From Rhodanobacter sp. (GTDB lineage Bacteria; Pseudomonadota; Gammaproteobacteria; Xanthomonadales; Rhodanobacteraceae), in assembly GCA_004298015.1 (NCBI GenBank), contig SCSE01000047.1, positions 1 to 64,000 on the forward strand: a stretch of 64,000 nucleotides of DNA. Direction: 5' to 3'. Both the position numbers and the translations under genes were made by a program. The notes beneath the pieces are model-generated. The model had not been told where the DNA came from and did not search any database. It saw nothing but the letters and a program-made list of their open reading frames with translations. Position 1 is the stretch's first letter, and each line of letters begins with the position of its first letter. Positions 18,515 through 28,379 of this stretch are shown in pieces.

Positions 18515-19100
18515 GCAAGCGACAAAGTACGCGTTCGATTTCTCTCCCCGCGGTGCCCAGCGCGGGGAGAGCATGTCGACAGAGTTCCGTCCCGGCGCTG
18601 CCGGGGCACTTCGTTTCAGAGTTGCCGGCGTGCGTGTCCGATACGAGGGGGCGTTGCGTGCCAGGTATGTCTTCCCGGCAAGTCGGCAGCGTGGCCGGCC
18701 TTGCGACGCCCGGTCGGCTCTGTACTGCAGCCCCTAATCACGAGGGCCGCGCGACAGTCACGGGATCCCTGCTGCCATCGCGCCCGTAAATCCGCCTGGT
18801 ACGCGCTCACGCGTGGTATTCAGGGCGTACACCGCCCGCGGTCGCCATGATTTCAACACCTGTCGCCTTCCTGTTCACAACAGCAAGCGGCGCGTGTTCT
18901 GCGCGGTTATCCGGGGTGCGGGAAAAGGGCCGCTACGCGGCACCCCACGTCGAACCACGATCCCCTGCCGGTGATTGCCGTGATGCGCCTTTGGCGCTAC
19001 CTTTGCGCACATCCGCGCCGCGGTGGGTCCGGGGGACTCGTCGCTCCTGGATCGACAGGGGGAAAAAGCGCGGGTATCTGTCGACACTCAGTGAGAGACC
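18515..19100. other. Intergenic region with a strong hairpin
   Basis: 586 nt without a supported gene. Near its start is a perfect 11-bp hairpin, and the rest shows no convincing ORF with a ribosome binding site. The promoter of the TonB-like gene must lie at the right end; GTGAGAGACC just before the ATG may serve as its ribosome binding site. Confidence 0.5.
18542..18571 (+). terminator. Hairpin after the metJ-like gene
   Basis: CTCTCCCCGCG and CGCGGGGAGAG form a perfect 11-bp stem with an 8-nt loop, 27 nt after the stop codon. There is no U-run after it, so it may be a transcript-end stabiliser or a rho-assisted terminator rather than a classical intrinsic one. Confidence 0.55.
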
Positions 19101-20123
19101 ATGGATACCCGATATTTACGTATTGCGCGCTATCGCGTGCGCGGGGCTGTCAAGCCCACCTTCATTGCCATCATCGCCGTCATAGCGCTGCTCGCCGTTG
19201 CAGCCTGGTTTCTGATTATCCGACCGCACGACGAGCTGGTTTCCAGTGACAATGGCCCGTCCGTGCCGGTAGCTTCTGCGAGCCGGGCGGCAAAACCGGC
19301 GCCGGTCAATGTGGCGTCCATGGGCATCAACCAGTTGCTGTCCGAGGCCCGCACGGCGATGAACGAGCAACGCTATCTGGCGCCGGCCGGCAACAATGCG
19401 TTCGAGTTCTATCTGCGCGCCCTGCAGGTGCAGCCGGGCAACCGGGTGGCGATCGATGCGCTGCGTGAAACATTTCCGTTCGCCGCCAATTCGGCCGAGC
19501 AGGCGATCAACGCCAGCAACTTCGGCGAGGCGCAGCGTCAGATCGACCTTCTGGCCAGGGCCGACCCGAACAATTTCACGCTGACCATTCTGCGCTCGAA
19601 ACTGGATGCGCAGCGAAAGATGCTGGACAAACAGCAACAGCTGGCATTGGATCAGCAGAAGGCGCAGCAGCAGGCGGCGGACAAGGCGGCTGCCGACAAG
19701 CTGGCTGCCGCGCAACTGGCCGGACAACAGAAGGCGCAATTGGCGGCTGAGCAGCAAAAGGCGAAAGCCGCTGCGGCGGCGTCAGCCCGCACGGCGGTGG
19801 TGAGAAAGCCTGCCGCCGATACGCTAGCCGCGACGCCAGAAAGTGGCACCGGCCAGACCAGTGGCGCGGTGCTTGTCAAGGGCGCGGAGCCGCGCTATCC
19901 CCGCGAAGCCTTGCGGGCTCGCAGAGGTGGTTGGGTGTTGGTCTCGTTCATCATTGATGCTGATGGACACACCAGTGACGTTCGTGTGGTGGATGCCAAA
20001 CCGCGACATATCTTCGATCGTTCGGCGATGGATGCGGTATCGCGCTATGTCTTCACCCCCGCGATGCGGAATGGTGTGCCGGTTGCCAGCAAGAAGCAGC
20101 AGAAAATCGAGTTCAAGAACTGA
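19101..20123 (+). CDS. TonB-like energy-transducer protein
   Basis: 340 aa. A short basic N-terminus precedes one membrane segment (about residues 19-40, FIAIIAVIALLAVAAWFLII). A periplasmic part with TPR-like content follows (about 75-180), then a long Gln/Ala/Lys coiled region (about 190-250) and a C-terminal TonB domain (about 265-340: GAEPRYPREALRARRGGWVLVSFIID, RYVFTPAMRNGVPV). Such proteins transmit proton-motive energy to outer-membrane receptors or act as TonB-domain scaffolds. No exbB/exbD or receptor gene is adjacent, so the partner is unknown. Confidence 0.8.
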   Translation: MDTRYLRIARYRVRGAVKPTFIAIIAVIALLAVAAWFLIIRPHDELVSSDNGPSVPVASASRAAKPAPVNVASMGINQLLSEARTAMNEQRYLAPAGNNAFEFYLRALQVQPGNRVAIDALRETFPFAANSAEQAINASNFGEAQRQIDLLARADPNNFTLTILRSKLDAQRKMLDKQQQLALDQQKAQQQAADKAAADKLAAAQLAGQQKAQLAAEQQKAKAAAAASARTAVVRKPAADTLAATPESGTGQTSGAVLVKGAEPRYPREALRARRGGWVLVSFIIDADGHTSDVRVVDAKPRHIFDRSAMDAVSRYVFTPAMRNGVPVASKKQQKIEFKN

Positions 20124-20196
20124 GCCACCGCTGGGCGGCATGCCGGAGCACAACGGCGCACCTGATCACCCAGGGAAGCACGTTTCCCGCCGCCGC

Positions 20197-20268
20197 GTAG
20201 GGCGGGCACCGTCCGCCGATCTTCGTCACGACGATCCAGGCAGGACCGGTGGGCCGTGCCTGCCCTAC
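20197..20268. repeat. REP pair
   Basis: GTAGGGCGGGCACCGTCCGCC and, inverted, GGGCCGTGCCTGCCCTAC, in the 310-nt gap between the convergent TonB-like and serine-hydrolase genes. Nothing else is recognisable in that gap. Confidence 0.75.
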
Positions 20269-20433
20269 GCCGACTCGTTTGGAGAATGTCGGTGGGGTCG
20301 AGCAAAAGTCTGGCAGGCCGTCGCCGCACAGGGCCAAGTGAGGATGCCACATGTGGCGAATCAGGACGACGCATGAGTTCATGCGCCGTTGTGCTTTTGC
20401 GGCTCGCTCGCTTTCCACGGCTCTGTCACGACG

Positions 20434-21708
20434 TCAGCGACGGTGGTGTTTCCGCCGATGCCTGCTTTTAGGGTGCTCCGGTTTTCTGTCGAGCCCGGCC
20501 CAGTCGACATGACGCAAGCCGAGCAAGTCGTCGAAGACCATCGGCATCAAGCCGCCGGGTACCGGCCCGCTCGAGTTCCACATCGTCACTACCCCGACGT
20601 GATACTTCGGGAAAAAGCCGATCATGGTGCGGTAGCCGGCCACCGCGCCAGCGTGATAGATCAGGGTTTCGCCGGCGTAGGTATAGACCCGCCAGCCCAG
20701 CGCATAGTGCGCCGCAGTCAGTCGCGCGCGTCGCCAGGGTGTCGCGTACAGTTCGCTCGGCGTATTGATGCCGGGCGTGTGCAGGACTTTCAGCAAGGCC
20801 TTGGACAACACGTCCGGACGGCCACCCATCTGGGCGATCAGCCATTTCTCCATGTCGCGCAGGCTGGCGTTGACGCCGGCGGCCGGGGCCACGCGATAGT
20901 AGATGTCATTCGGCTCGAACGGGACCCAGCCATGGCGCGAGGCGCGGTGCGGGCGCGCCCAACTCTTGCTGGATTTCAGCGCCGCCAGGCCGTAACTGGC
21001 GGTATGCATGCCCAGCGGATAGAACAGACGCTTCTCGACCAGGTGGTAGAAGAAGTCGCCGGTGCGCGCGAAGATCACGTCGCCGATCATGCCGAAGGCG
21101 ACGTTCTGGTAGCCGTAGCATTGGCCGACACCGCAAATCATCTTGACCTCGTCCAGCTTGCGCACCAGCTCCTCGTAGGGAACGTCATCCTCGAGCATGT
21201 TGTCGTAGGTATTGCGTGGCAGACCCAAACGCTGGCCGAGGATGTCACCGACCGTCGCCTTGTCGGCAGCCTGCATGTTCTTCAGCTTGAAATAGGGCAG
21301 CACGTCGATCAGCTTGGTGTTCCAGCTCAACTTGCCCTGGTCGACCAGCAGGCCGGTGAGCGCCGTGGCAAATGCCTTGGACAGGGAGGCCAGCCTGAAA
21401 ACCGTATGCGCTGTGACTGGTTGTCGGGTTGCGACATCCGCATAGCCGACGGTGTGTTCGAACACCACCTTGTCGTTGTAGACCACCGCGGTCGCCAGTC
21501 CGGCCACGGCGTCGCGTTCGGCCAGCTGTTTCAACCAGTGTCGATAGTCGGCCAGGGTCTTTTTGAGGCGTGCCGGCGGCAGCCCCTGAACCGCTTCGGG
21601 GGGCTTGCTGGCAGGGGTGTGCAAGCGGTTTGAGGGGCCGGCGTAAACCGGGGAGCAGGCCAGTCCGAGCAGGCCTGCGAGCAACAGGAATTTTTTGGGG
21701 AACTGCAT
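20434..21708 (-). CDS. Exported class-C beta-lactamase-fold serine hydrolase
   Basis: 424 aa from ATG 21708, chosen because it begins a good signal peptide (MQFPKKFLLLAGLLGLACSPVYA); the track's 23 extra residues overlap the divergent lemA promoter region. The family active site is visible: SxxK in ASLSKAFAT, the Tyr of YGYQN, and a HAG motif (IYHAGAVAGY) in place of KTG. Such proteins are penicillin-binding-protein/AmpC relatives acting as D-Ala peptidases, esterases or lactamases. Substrate is unknown. The C-terminus is very basic (KSRHRRKHHRR). Divergent from lemA. Confidence 0.85.
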   Translation of the reverse strand: MQFPKKFLLLAGLLGLACSPVYAGPSNRLHTPASKPPEAVQGLPPARLKKTLADYRHWLKQLAERDAVAGLATAVVYNDKVVFEHTVGYADVATRQPVTAHTVFRLASLSKAFATALTGLLVDQGKLSWNTKLIDVLPYFKLKNMQAADKATVGDILGQRLGLPRNTYDNMLEDDVPYEELVRKLDEVKMICGVGQCYGYQNVAFGMIGDVIFARTGDFFYHLVEKRLFYPLGMHTASYGLAALKSSKSWARPHRASRHGWVPFEPNDIYYRVAPAAGVNASLRDMEKWLIAQMGGRPDVLSKALLKVLHTPGINTPSELYATPWRRARLTAAHYALGWRVYTYAGETLIYHAGAVAGYRTMIGFFPKYHVGVVTMWNSSGPVPGGLMPMVFDDLLGLRHVDWAGLDRKPEHPKSRHRRKHHRR

Positions 21709-21763
21709 GGTACCCTGACAGGATTCCGGCGTGAGAAAGCGCCGCAGACGTTGGAGAATGGTG

Positions 21764-22351
21764 ATGGGCTGGATCATTTTTCTGGTTGTTGTTGTCCTGA
21801 TTGTCTTGTACTTCGTGGCGATCTACAACGGGCTGGTCACCTCACGCAACGGCTACAAGAATGCCTTTGCGCAGATCGATGTGCAGCTGACCCGACGTCA
21901 TGACCTGATCCCGAACCTGGTGGAGACCGCCAAAGGCTATCTGGCGCATGAACGGGGGACCCTGGAGGCGGTGGTACAAGCCCGAAATGCCGCGGTAAGC
22001 GGCCTGGCCGGCGCCAAGGCCAACCCCGGCGACCCGGCGGCGATGCAGCAACTTTCCGGTAGCGAAAATGCTTTGACACAAACTCTGGGTCGTTTGTTCG
22101 CGCTCAGCGAGGCTTATCCGGATCTGAAGGCGAATCAGACGATGATGCAACTGTCCGAGGAGCTGACCTCGACGGAAAATCGGGTTGCGTTCGCACGCCA
22201 GGCCTACAACGATTCGGTGCTGACCTACAACAACCGGCGCGAAGTGATGCCGGCGTCGCTGGTCGCCAACAGTTTCGGTTTTGTGGCGGCCGAACCGCTG
22301 AAGATCGAAGATCCCGCGGTGCGTGACGTGCCGAAGGTTTCCTTTACCTGA
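21764..22351 (+). CDS. lemA: LemA family membrane protein
   Basis: 195 aa. Start placed at ATG 21764 (MGWIIFLVVVVLIVLYFV) because GGAG lies 7 nt upstream; the track start is 11 codons earlier. One N-terminal membrane segment is followed by the LemA helical domain (YNGLVTSRNGYKNAFAQIDVQLTRRHDLIPNLVETAKGYLAHE). LemA genes commonly precede a metalloprotease or TPM-domain gene; here an M48 protease starts 53 nt downstream, so they probably form an operon. Confidence 0.92.
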   Translation: MGWIIFLVVVVLIVLYFVAIYNGLVTSRNGYKNAFAQIDVQLTRRHDLIPNLVETAKGYLAHERGTLEAVVQARNAAVSGLAGAKANPGDPAAMQQLSGSENALTQTLGRLFALSEAYPDLKANQTMMQLSEELTSTENRVAFARQAYNDSVLTYNNRREVMPASLVANSFGFVAAEPLKIEDPAVRDVPKVSFT

Positions 22352-22404
22352 TCGACGGCATCTCGCGGCGGAGGTCGCGAGGAGTCGTCTCCGTCGGAGA
22401 CCGC

Positions 22405-24324
22405 ATGGATTTTTTTGCGCAACAGGCGCGTGTGCGTGGCAGCAGTCGGCGGCTGGTGGTGCTGTTCGTGCTGGCGGTGGTAGCTATCGTGGGCGTGATC
22501 GATGCAGTGGTGTGGTTCACCATGGGTCATCATCCGGCCCCGGGCGAACCGGCGCGATCCAACCTGCCGCTGCTTTTGGCCAGCACCCTGGCAGTACTGG
22601 CGGGGATCGCGTTCAGCTCGCTGTATCGCATCGTGAGCCTCTCCGGTGGCGGCAAGACCGTGGCTGAAGGTCTCGGCGCCGTGGCGGTGCCGCCGGACAC
22701 CGATGAGCCGTCGCTGCGCCAGCTGCGCAACGTGATCGAGGAGGTGGCGATCGCCGCCGGCGTGCCGGTGCCGGACATCTATCTGTTGGAAAGCGAGCCG
22801 GGTATCAACGCCTTCGCGGCCGGCTTTTCGGCATCGGATGCCGCCATCTGTGTCACCCGGGGCTGTCTCGACAATTTGAGCCGCGATGAGCTGCAGGGCG
22901 TGATTGCGCACGAATTCAGCCATGTGTTGAATGGCGACATGCGGCTGAACATCCGCCTGATGGGTCTGTTGTTCGGCATCCTGGTGCTGACCGTGATCGG
23001 TCGCCAGGTGATCTGGTTCGGTGGCGGCCGCAGCAATCGGCGTGACGGTGGCGGCGGTCAGGTATGGATGATCGGTCTGGCGCTGGTGGTGGTCGGCTAT
23101 ATCGGCTATTTCTTCGGTCGCCTGATCCAGGCGGCGGTGGCGCGTTCGCGCGAGTCGCTGGCCGACGCCTCGGCCGTGCAGTTCACCCGCCAGAGCGACG
23201 GTATCGCCGGCGCGCTGAAGAAGATTGCCGTGCTGAGCGAGGGATCGGAGCTGCAGGCCGCCAAAAAGCACGAAGTGGCGCACATGCTGTTCGGCGAGTC
23301 CGAAGCGTTCAATGCCTTGTTCGCCACCCACCCGCCGCTGATGGACCGCATACGTGCCCTGCAGCCGGGCTTTCGCGAGGAAGAGCTGGCTGGCCTGGCC
23401 GAATCGATGCAGCGTGCTGCGGAAGCACCACCCGCCGCGCCGGCCACGCCGAAGCCCGCTGGTGGTGTGCCGGGAGTGCCTGGCATGGTGCTGCCTCCGG
23501 TGCTGCCTCCGGTGCTGCCAGTCGTACTGGCTGGGGCGGCTGCTGCCAGCGGCCCGGCCGCCGCCGGCTTCCAGCGAGCCGCTGCCGTGCATCAGGCGAT
23601 GCCGGCGGCATTGAGCGAGGCCGTGCGGCAGCCCGAATCCGCGCTCGCGGTGATGTTGGCACTGGCGCTGTCACTGCAAGCCGAACTGCAGCCGGCGCAG
23701 CGGCGTATCGTTGCCGAAGCGTTTGGCGACGATATGCACCAGACGGTGCAGACGATGGTTGGTGCGTTGGAAGCGCTGCCGCCGATCGCGCGCCTGCCGC
23801 TCGTCGCGATCGCGTTTCCTGCGTTGAAGCAGTTGCCGGAAGGGCGTCAGCAGACCCTGCTGGACACGCTCGATGCCTTGGTCAAGGTCGATGGTCGGGT
23901 CGACCTCAACGAGTATTGTCTGGCCCGGCTGCTGCGCCTGCAGTTGCAGGAGGCCCGGCAGCCACGCCGAACGCCTATCGATGGCTTGAAGAAACTTCCG
24001 GCCTGTCGTGACAGCGTGATCCTGGTTTGCACGATTGTCGCGGCGGCGGGTTGTTCTGATGAGGCAAGTGCACGTCGTGCCTGGCTGATGGCGATGCAAA
24101 ACGCCTTTCCCGGTGAGGCGATCGAGTGGGTAGCGCCGCCGCAGGCATGGCAGGCTCCGTTCGAGTCCGCATTGAACGATCTCGATGGCTTGATGCCGGA
24201 GGCCAAGGAGCTGCTGATCCAGAGCCTGGCTCGCGCCATTCATGCCGATGGCATGGTCAGCGTGGAAGAGGCCGAACTGCTGCGGGTGATCTGCGCCAGT
24301 CTGCACTGCCCGGTGCCTGCGTAA
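22405..24324 (+). CDS. HtpX-like M48 membrane metalloprotease with C-terminal extension
   Basis: 639 aa, about twice the size of HtpX. Membrane segments lie near residues 18-40, 60-80, 185-205 and 220-240. The zinc motif is HEFSH (169-173), with the third ligand expected in the RSRESLADASAVQ segment. After a Pro/Ala-rich linker (about 340-400) comes a helical domain (about 410-639) with two TerB-like acidic repeats (LVKVDGRVDLNEY; RAIHADGMVSVEEAEL). Acts at the inner membrane, probably in protein quality control. Paired with lemA, an arrangement seen widely in proteobacteria. Confidence 0.85.
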   Translation: MDFFAQQARVRGSSRRLVVLFVLAVVAIVGVIDAVVWFTMGHHPAPGEPARSNLPLLLASTLAVLAGIAFSSLYRIVSLSGGGKTVAEGLGAVAVPPDTDEPSLRQLRNVIEEVAIAAGVPVPDIYLLESEPGINAFAAGFSASDAAICVTRGCLDNLSRDELQGVIAHEFSHVLNGDMRLNIRLMGLLFGILVLTVIGRQVIWFGGGRSNRRDGGGGQVWMIGLALVVVGYIGYFFGRLIQAAVARSRESLADASAVQFTRQSDGIAGALKKIAVLSEGSELQAAKKHEVAHMLFGESEAFNALFATHPPLMDRIRALQPGFREEELAGLAESMQRAAEAPPAAPATPKPAGGVPGVPGMVLPPVLPPVLPVVLAGAAAASGPAAAGFQRAAAVHQAMPAALSEAVRQPESALAVMLALALSLQAELQPAQRRIVAEAFGDDMHQTVQTMVGALEALPPIARLPLVAIAFPALKQLPEGRQQTLLDTLDALVKVDGRVDLNEYCLARLLRLQLQEARQPRRTPIDGLKKLPACRDSVILVCTIVAAAGCSDEASARRAWLMAMQNAFPGEAIEWVAPPQAWQAPFESALNDLDGLMPEAKELLIQSLARAIHADGMVSVEEAELLRVICASLHCPVPA

Positions 24325-24342
24325 CCTGGAGGGAGACGCGCA

Positions 24343-24384
24343 GGGGACGAGGCAGTTAAGTTGCAACTTATTGCCTCCGTCCCC
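24343..24384. terminator. Bidirectional terminator between M48 protease and catalase genes
   Basis: GGGGACGAGGCAGTTAAGTT and AACTTATTGCCTCCGTCCCC form a long, nearly perfect stem around a 2-nt centre. It lies between convergent genes, 19 nt after the protease stop and 13 nt before the catalase stop. Confidence 0.75.
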
Positions 24385-24397
24385 AACTCCTCACCCC

Positions 24398-26503
24398 TCA
24401 GGCCAGCGTGCGCACCTTCTTCTCGCGCTGCCATTGGCGCGTCTTCGCGGCGGTGATGAAGCTCTTGGTATCGGTGGCATCGACTACCCCGGCGTCCTTG
24501 CCGACGCCACCGGCCTTGAGGAGTATCTTGCCGCCCTCGTCGGCGGCAATCGCCTTGAGGTGACTGAAGGCATCGCGCACGAAGTCCACGGCAGCGCTTT
24601 CCCGCGCCAGCTGCTTGCCGCCATCGGCGGAAAGCACCACCGCCACCGCATCGAATACGACCGATGGCGTGCCGGCGAGCTGGCCGTCGACGGCCTGTGT
24701 CTTGCCATCGCTGAGGCGGATGCCGCCAAGCTTCGGTGCAACCAGCTTGACGGTGGCGCCGGCACTTTCCGCAGCCTTGCGCAGGGCCTTGATGGCGGAA
24801 GCCTCGGAACCGTCATGAATCAGGATGCCTACAGCGCGTCCCTTCAGCGTGTCCTTCATCTTGCCGATGATCTGCAAGGCGGTTGACTCGGGTCGATCGC
24901 TGGCTGCCACGATTTTGGGCTGCGCAGACGGAAGCGTCGTCATGCCGAGACCGTCGGCGACGCGCTGCGCAAGATTTTCGTCCACGTTGAGCAGGTGTCC
25001 GACCATCGCTTCGCGCACGTGAGCGGTTTCCACCTTGGAGAGTTCGAACACCAGTGCGGAAGCGATATGTGCCTGCTCGTGGCCGGTCTGGCTGCGGTAA
25101 AACTGGCGCGCCTGGCTGTAGTGGTCGGCAAAGCTTTCCGCACGGATGCGCCCCTTGGGGTCGCCCGCCGCGGTTTCGGCAAAGCTGTGGAAGCCGTCCG
25201 GGCGGGTGCGGGCCGAGTCCGGGCTGAGAGAGTTCGGTTCGTAGGAGGTGCGACCCTTCGGTTGGCCCATTTGCATGTGGCCATCGCGTTGCTGATTGGC
25301 AAACGGACACTGTGGCGCATTGATGGGGATCTGATGAAAGTTGGGCGAACCCAGTCGCGAGAGTTGGGTGTCGAGGTAGGAGAACAGTCGGCCCTGCAGC
25401 AACGGATCGTTGGAGAAGTCGATTCCCGGCACCACATGTGAGGGGCAGAATGCCACCTGTTCGGTCTCGGCAAAAAAATTGTCGGGCCACCGGTTCAGCG
25501 TCATCTTGCCGATGACGGTCAGCGGCACCAGTTCTTCGGGGATCAGTTTGGTCGAGTCGAGGTGATCGAACGGGAATGCATCGGCATCCTCCTCAGTAAA
25601 CAGTTGTACGGCGAGCTCCCATTCGGGAAAATCGCCGGCCTGTATGGCCTCGAACAAGTCACGGCGGTGGAAGTCCGGATCGGCACCGGCGATCTTCACC
25701 GCTTCGTCCCAGACTGTGGATTGCAAGCCCAGCTTGGGTCGCCAATGAAACTTGACGAAGGTGCTGGCACCCTGCTGGTTGATCAGTCGGAAAGTATGGA
25801 TGCCAAAGCCTTCGATCATGCGCAACGAGCGCGGAATGGCCCGGTCGGACATCGCCCACATCACCATGTGCATCGCCTCGGGCGTCAGCGAGATGAAATC
25901 CCAGAACGTGTCATGTGCGGTGGCGGCCTGTGGAAACCCCCGGTCGGGCTCCATCTTGACGGCGTGGATCAGGTCGGGGAACTTGATCGCATCCTGGATG
26001 AAAAATACCGGAATATTGTTGCCGACGAGGTCCCAGTTGCCTTCCCGGGTGTAGAACTTGACGGCGAAGCCACGCACGTCACGGGGGGTGTCGACCGAGC
26101 CCGAGCCACCTGCGACGGTGGAAATGCGCGTGAACACGGGTGTCTTGACACCGACTTCCGTGAGTACCCGCGCGGTGGTGTACTTGCCTAGCGACCGGGT
26201 CAACTCGAAATGTCCGTGGGCTGCCGAGCCGCGCGCATGCACAATGCGTTCGGGGATTCGCTCGTGATCGAAGTGGGTAATTTTCTCCCGCAGGATGAAG
26301 TCTTCCAGCAGCGTCGGTCCACGTGGCGTGGACCTCAGTGAGTTCTGGTTGTCCGATAGCGGCACACCTTGATTGGTGGTCAGTATCGGTTGGCCATCAG
26401 TGGCCATCTGTTGCAGTTCGTCGCCGCTGCCGCGCTGCTCGCCGGGGCTGTTGGCGCGCGCCTTGCTGGAAGGTTTTCTGGGGGATGTCTTTTGCTGGGC
26501 CAT
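24398..26503 (-). CDS. katE: Large-subunit catalase (HPII type)
   Basis: Heme catalase, 701 aa, disproportionating hydrogen peroxide. The catalytic His is H89 ([13 protein letters not shown]). The proximal heme Tyr lies in [18 protein letters not shown]. The C-terminal ~150 residues form the DJ-1/PfpI-like flavodoxin domain of large-subunit clade-2 catalases ([30 protein letters not shown]). The Lys/Ser/Pro-rich first 30 residues are the usual flexible arm. GGAG lies 7 nt before the ATG. The 243 nt upstream show no recognisable OxyR site. HPII enzymes are usually stationary-phase induced. Confidence 0.96.
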   Translation of the reverse strand: MAQQKTSPRKPSSKARANSPGEQRGSGDELQQMATDGQPILTTNQGVPLSDNQNSLRSTPRGPTLLEDFILREKITHFDHERIPERIVHARGSAAHGHFELTRSLGKYTTARVLTEVGVKTPVFTRISTVAGGSGSVDTPRDVRGFAVKFYTREGNWDLVGNNIPVFFIQDAIKFPDLIHAVKMEPDRGFPQAATAHDTFWDFISLTPEAMHMVMWAMSDRAIPRSLRMIEGFGIHTFRLINQQGASTFVKFHWRPKLGLQSTVWDEAVKIAGADPDFHRRDLFEAIQAGDFPEWELAVQLFTEEDADAFPFDHLDSTKLIPEELVPLTVIGKMTLNRWPDNFFAETEQVAFCPSHVVPGIDFSNDPLLQGRLFSYLDTQLSRLGSPNFHQIPINAPQCPFANQQRDGHMQMGQPKGRTSYEPNSLSPDSARTRPDGFHSFAETAAGDPKGRIRAESFADHYSQARQFYRSQTGHEQAHIASALVFELSKVETAHVREAMVGHLLNVDENLAQRVADGLGMTTLPSAQPKIVAASDRPESTALQIIGKMKDTLKGRAVGILIHDGSEASAIKALRKAAESAGATVKLVAPKLGGIRLSDGKTQAVDGQLAGTPSVVFDAVAVVLSADGGKQLARESAAVDFVRDAFSHLKAIAADEGGKILLKAGGVGKDAGVVDATDTKSFITAAKTRQWQREKKVRTLA

Positions 26504-26746
26504 GCGCGTACTCCGGGGAGGTGGGAGAGGCAGGAAAGGGACGTGGCCTGCACGTCGGGTCCATCATCCGATCTGTGGCGTGAACAGAGCGTCGGATTTT
26601 CGGCTTTGCACGGCGAGAAAAATCGCATTGAAAAGCCCGACGTTCCCGGGCCGCAACGGCCGCCAGGTTTCAGTGCACGCCGTCAGACCTCGGTGAATCG
26701 GCCAGCCAGGCTTTCCGTCGCGCCGCTCTGGGGGAGGCTGAGGGCG

Positions 26747-28354
26747 TCATCCGACACCGACAAGCAGTGCACTGGCGCGCTCGGCGATCATCAGCGTCGG
26801 TGCGTTGGTGTTGCCGGTGGGCAGGCTCGGCATCACCGAGGCATCGACCACGCGCAGGCCCTGCACGCCGCGCACGCGCAGCTCGTTGTCGACCACGGCA
26901 CGATCGTCCTTGCCCATGCGGCAGGTGCCCACCGGGTGGTAGATGGTTTCCGCCTTGCGACGGATGAAGTCGGCGTATTCGGCGTCGCTGTCCAATCCGC
27001 GTTCGGGGAATACCGGTTTGCCACGGTAGGTATCGAAGGCGGGTTGCGAGAGGATTTCACGCGACACGCGTGCCGCCTCGATCATCCGTCGCAGATCGTG
27101 GCCCTCGGTATCGCCAAGGTAGTTGGCGTGGATCGCCACCGGTTGTGCCGGGTCGGCTGAGCGCAGGCGCAAGCGCCCACGGCTGCGCGGATGCAGGTAG
27201 CAGGCATGCAGGGTGTAGCCATCGCCTGGCAGGCGGTGGCGGCCGTGGTCGTCCAGCAGTGCCGGCACGAAGTGGAACTGCAGGTCGCAGCGGTCGTCCT
27301 CGGCCAGTCGGCTGCGCACGAAGCCGCCGGCCTCGGCGATATTGGAGCTGCCCGGGCCGTCGTGCTTGCGCAGCCAGCGCAGCGCCGTGGTCACCTCGTT
27401 GAGGTGATCGTAGGTAAGTTTTTTCTGCGTCGTGCCGACCAGGGTGCAGATGTCCAGGTGATCCTGCAGCTCGCCGCCGACATCGGGGGCGTCGGCGTTC
27501 ACCGCGATGCCGTGCTCACGCAGATGATCCGCTGGACCGATACCGGACAGCATCAGCAGTTGCGGCGTATTGATCGCGCCGGCGGCCAGCAGCACCTCGC
27601 CCGCCTCGATGCGTTCGATGCCATGACGGCCACGGCGCAGCTGCACCCCCACCGCCCGCCCTTGTTCGATCAGTACGCGCTCCACCAGCACGCCAGTCCG
27701 CACGTCGAGGTTGCCGCGGTCGCGGACGGGCTTGAGGTAGCCGGCGGCGGCCGAGCAACGGCTGCCGTTGCGTTGGGTCACCTGGTACAAGCCGAAGCCC
27801 GCCTGCTGCGCACCGTTGAAATCGTCGTTGCGCGGGTAACCTGCCGTGCCAGCAGCCTCGATGAGCACGGCCGAGAGCGGGTTGTGGTAGCGCAGATCGG
27901 CAACCCCGAGCGGTCCACCCGTGGCATGCAAAGGATTGCTGCCACGGGTGTTGTCCTCGCCGCGCAGGAACCACGGCAGCACCTGTTCCCACGACCAGCG
28001 TGGGTCGCCGGTGGCCTTCGCCCAGGCGTCGTAGTCGGCCGACACGCCGCGCACGTAACACATCGCGTTGATCGAGCTGGAGCCGCCGAGGGTCTTGCCG
28101 CGGGGCCACCACAGGCGTCGATTGCCCAGTGCCGGCTCCGGTTCGGTGTGGTAGTTCCAGTTCACGCTGCGCTGCTTGAACAGGCGGGCCAGCCCTGCGG
28201 GCATGTGAATCAGCGGGCTCCAGTCGGTCGGGCCAGCTTCCAGCAGCAGTACCCGCTTGCCCGGGTCGGCACTGAGGCGGTTGGCCAGCACGCAGCCGGC
28301 CGATCCGGCACCGACAATCACATAGTCGTAGTGGTTCAAGGCAAGCCCCTGCAT
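26747..28354 (-). CDS. GMC-family FAD-dependent alcohol/choline dehydrogenase-like oxidoreductase
   Basis: About 535 aa. N-terminal FAD motif YDYVIVGAGSAGCVLANRLS, GMC signature 1 (WPRGKTLGGSSSINAM), signature 2 (GAINTPQLLMLSGIGP), and the C-terminal catalytic region with YHPVGTCRMG and NTNAPTLMIAERA. Closest in layout to BetA/AlkJ-type alcohol dehydrogenases; no betB or betI lies nearby, so the substrate is open. The start is uncertain: ATG 28354 is used here, a TTG nine nt downstream has the better ribosome binding site (AGGGG), and the track start at 28435 would lie inside a repeat element. Confidence 0.87.
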   Translation of the reverse strand: MQGLALNHYDYVIVGAGSAGCVLANRLSADPGKRVLLLEAGPTDWSPLIHMPAGLARLFKQRSVNWNYHTEPEPALGNRRLWWPRGKTLGGSSSINAMCYVRGVSADYDAWAKATGDPRWSWEQVLPWFLRGEDNTRGSNPLHATGGPLGVADLRYHNPLSAVLIEAAGTAGYPRNDDFNGAQQAGFGLYQVTQRNGSRCSAAAGYLKPVRDRGNLDVRTGVLVERVLIEQGRAVGVQLRRGRHGIERIEAGEVLLAAGAINTPQLLMLSGIGPADHLREHGIAVNADAPDVGGELQDHLDICTLVGTTQKKLTYDHLNEVTTALRWLRKHDGPGSSNIAEAGGFVRSRLAEDDRCDLQFHFVPALLDDHGRHRLPGDGYTLHACYLHPRSRGRLRLRSADPAQPVAIHANYLGDTEGHDLRRMIEAARVSREILSQPAFDTYRGKPVFPERGLDSDAEYADFIRRKAETIYHPVGTCRMGKDDRAVVDNELRVRGVQGLRVVDASVMPSLPTGNTNAPTLMIAERASALLVGVG

Positions 28355-28379
28355 CGCGCGGGTGGCGCACGCTTGCATG

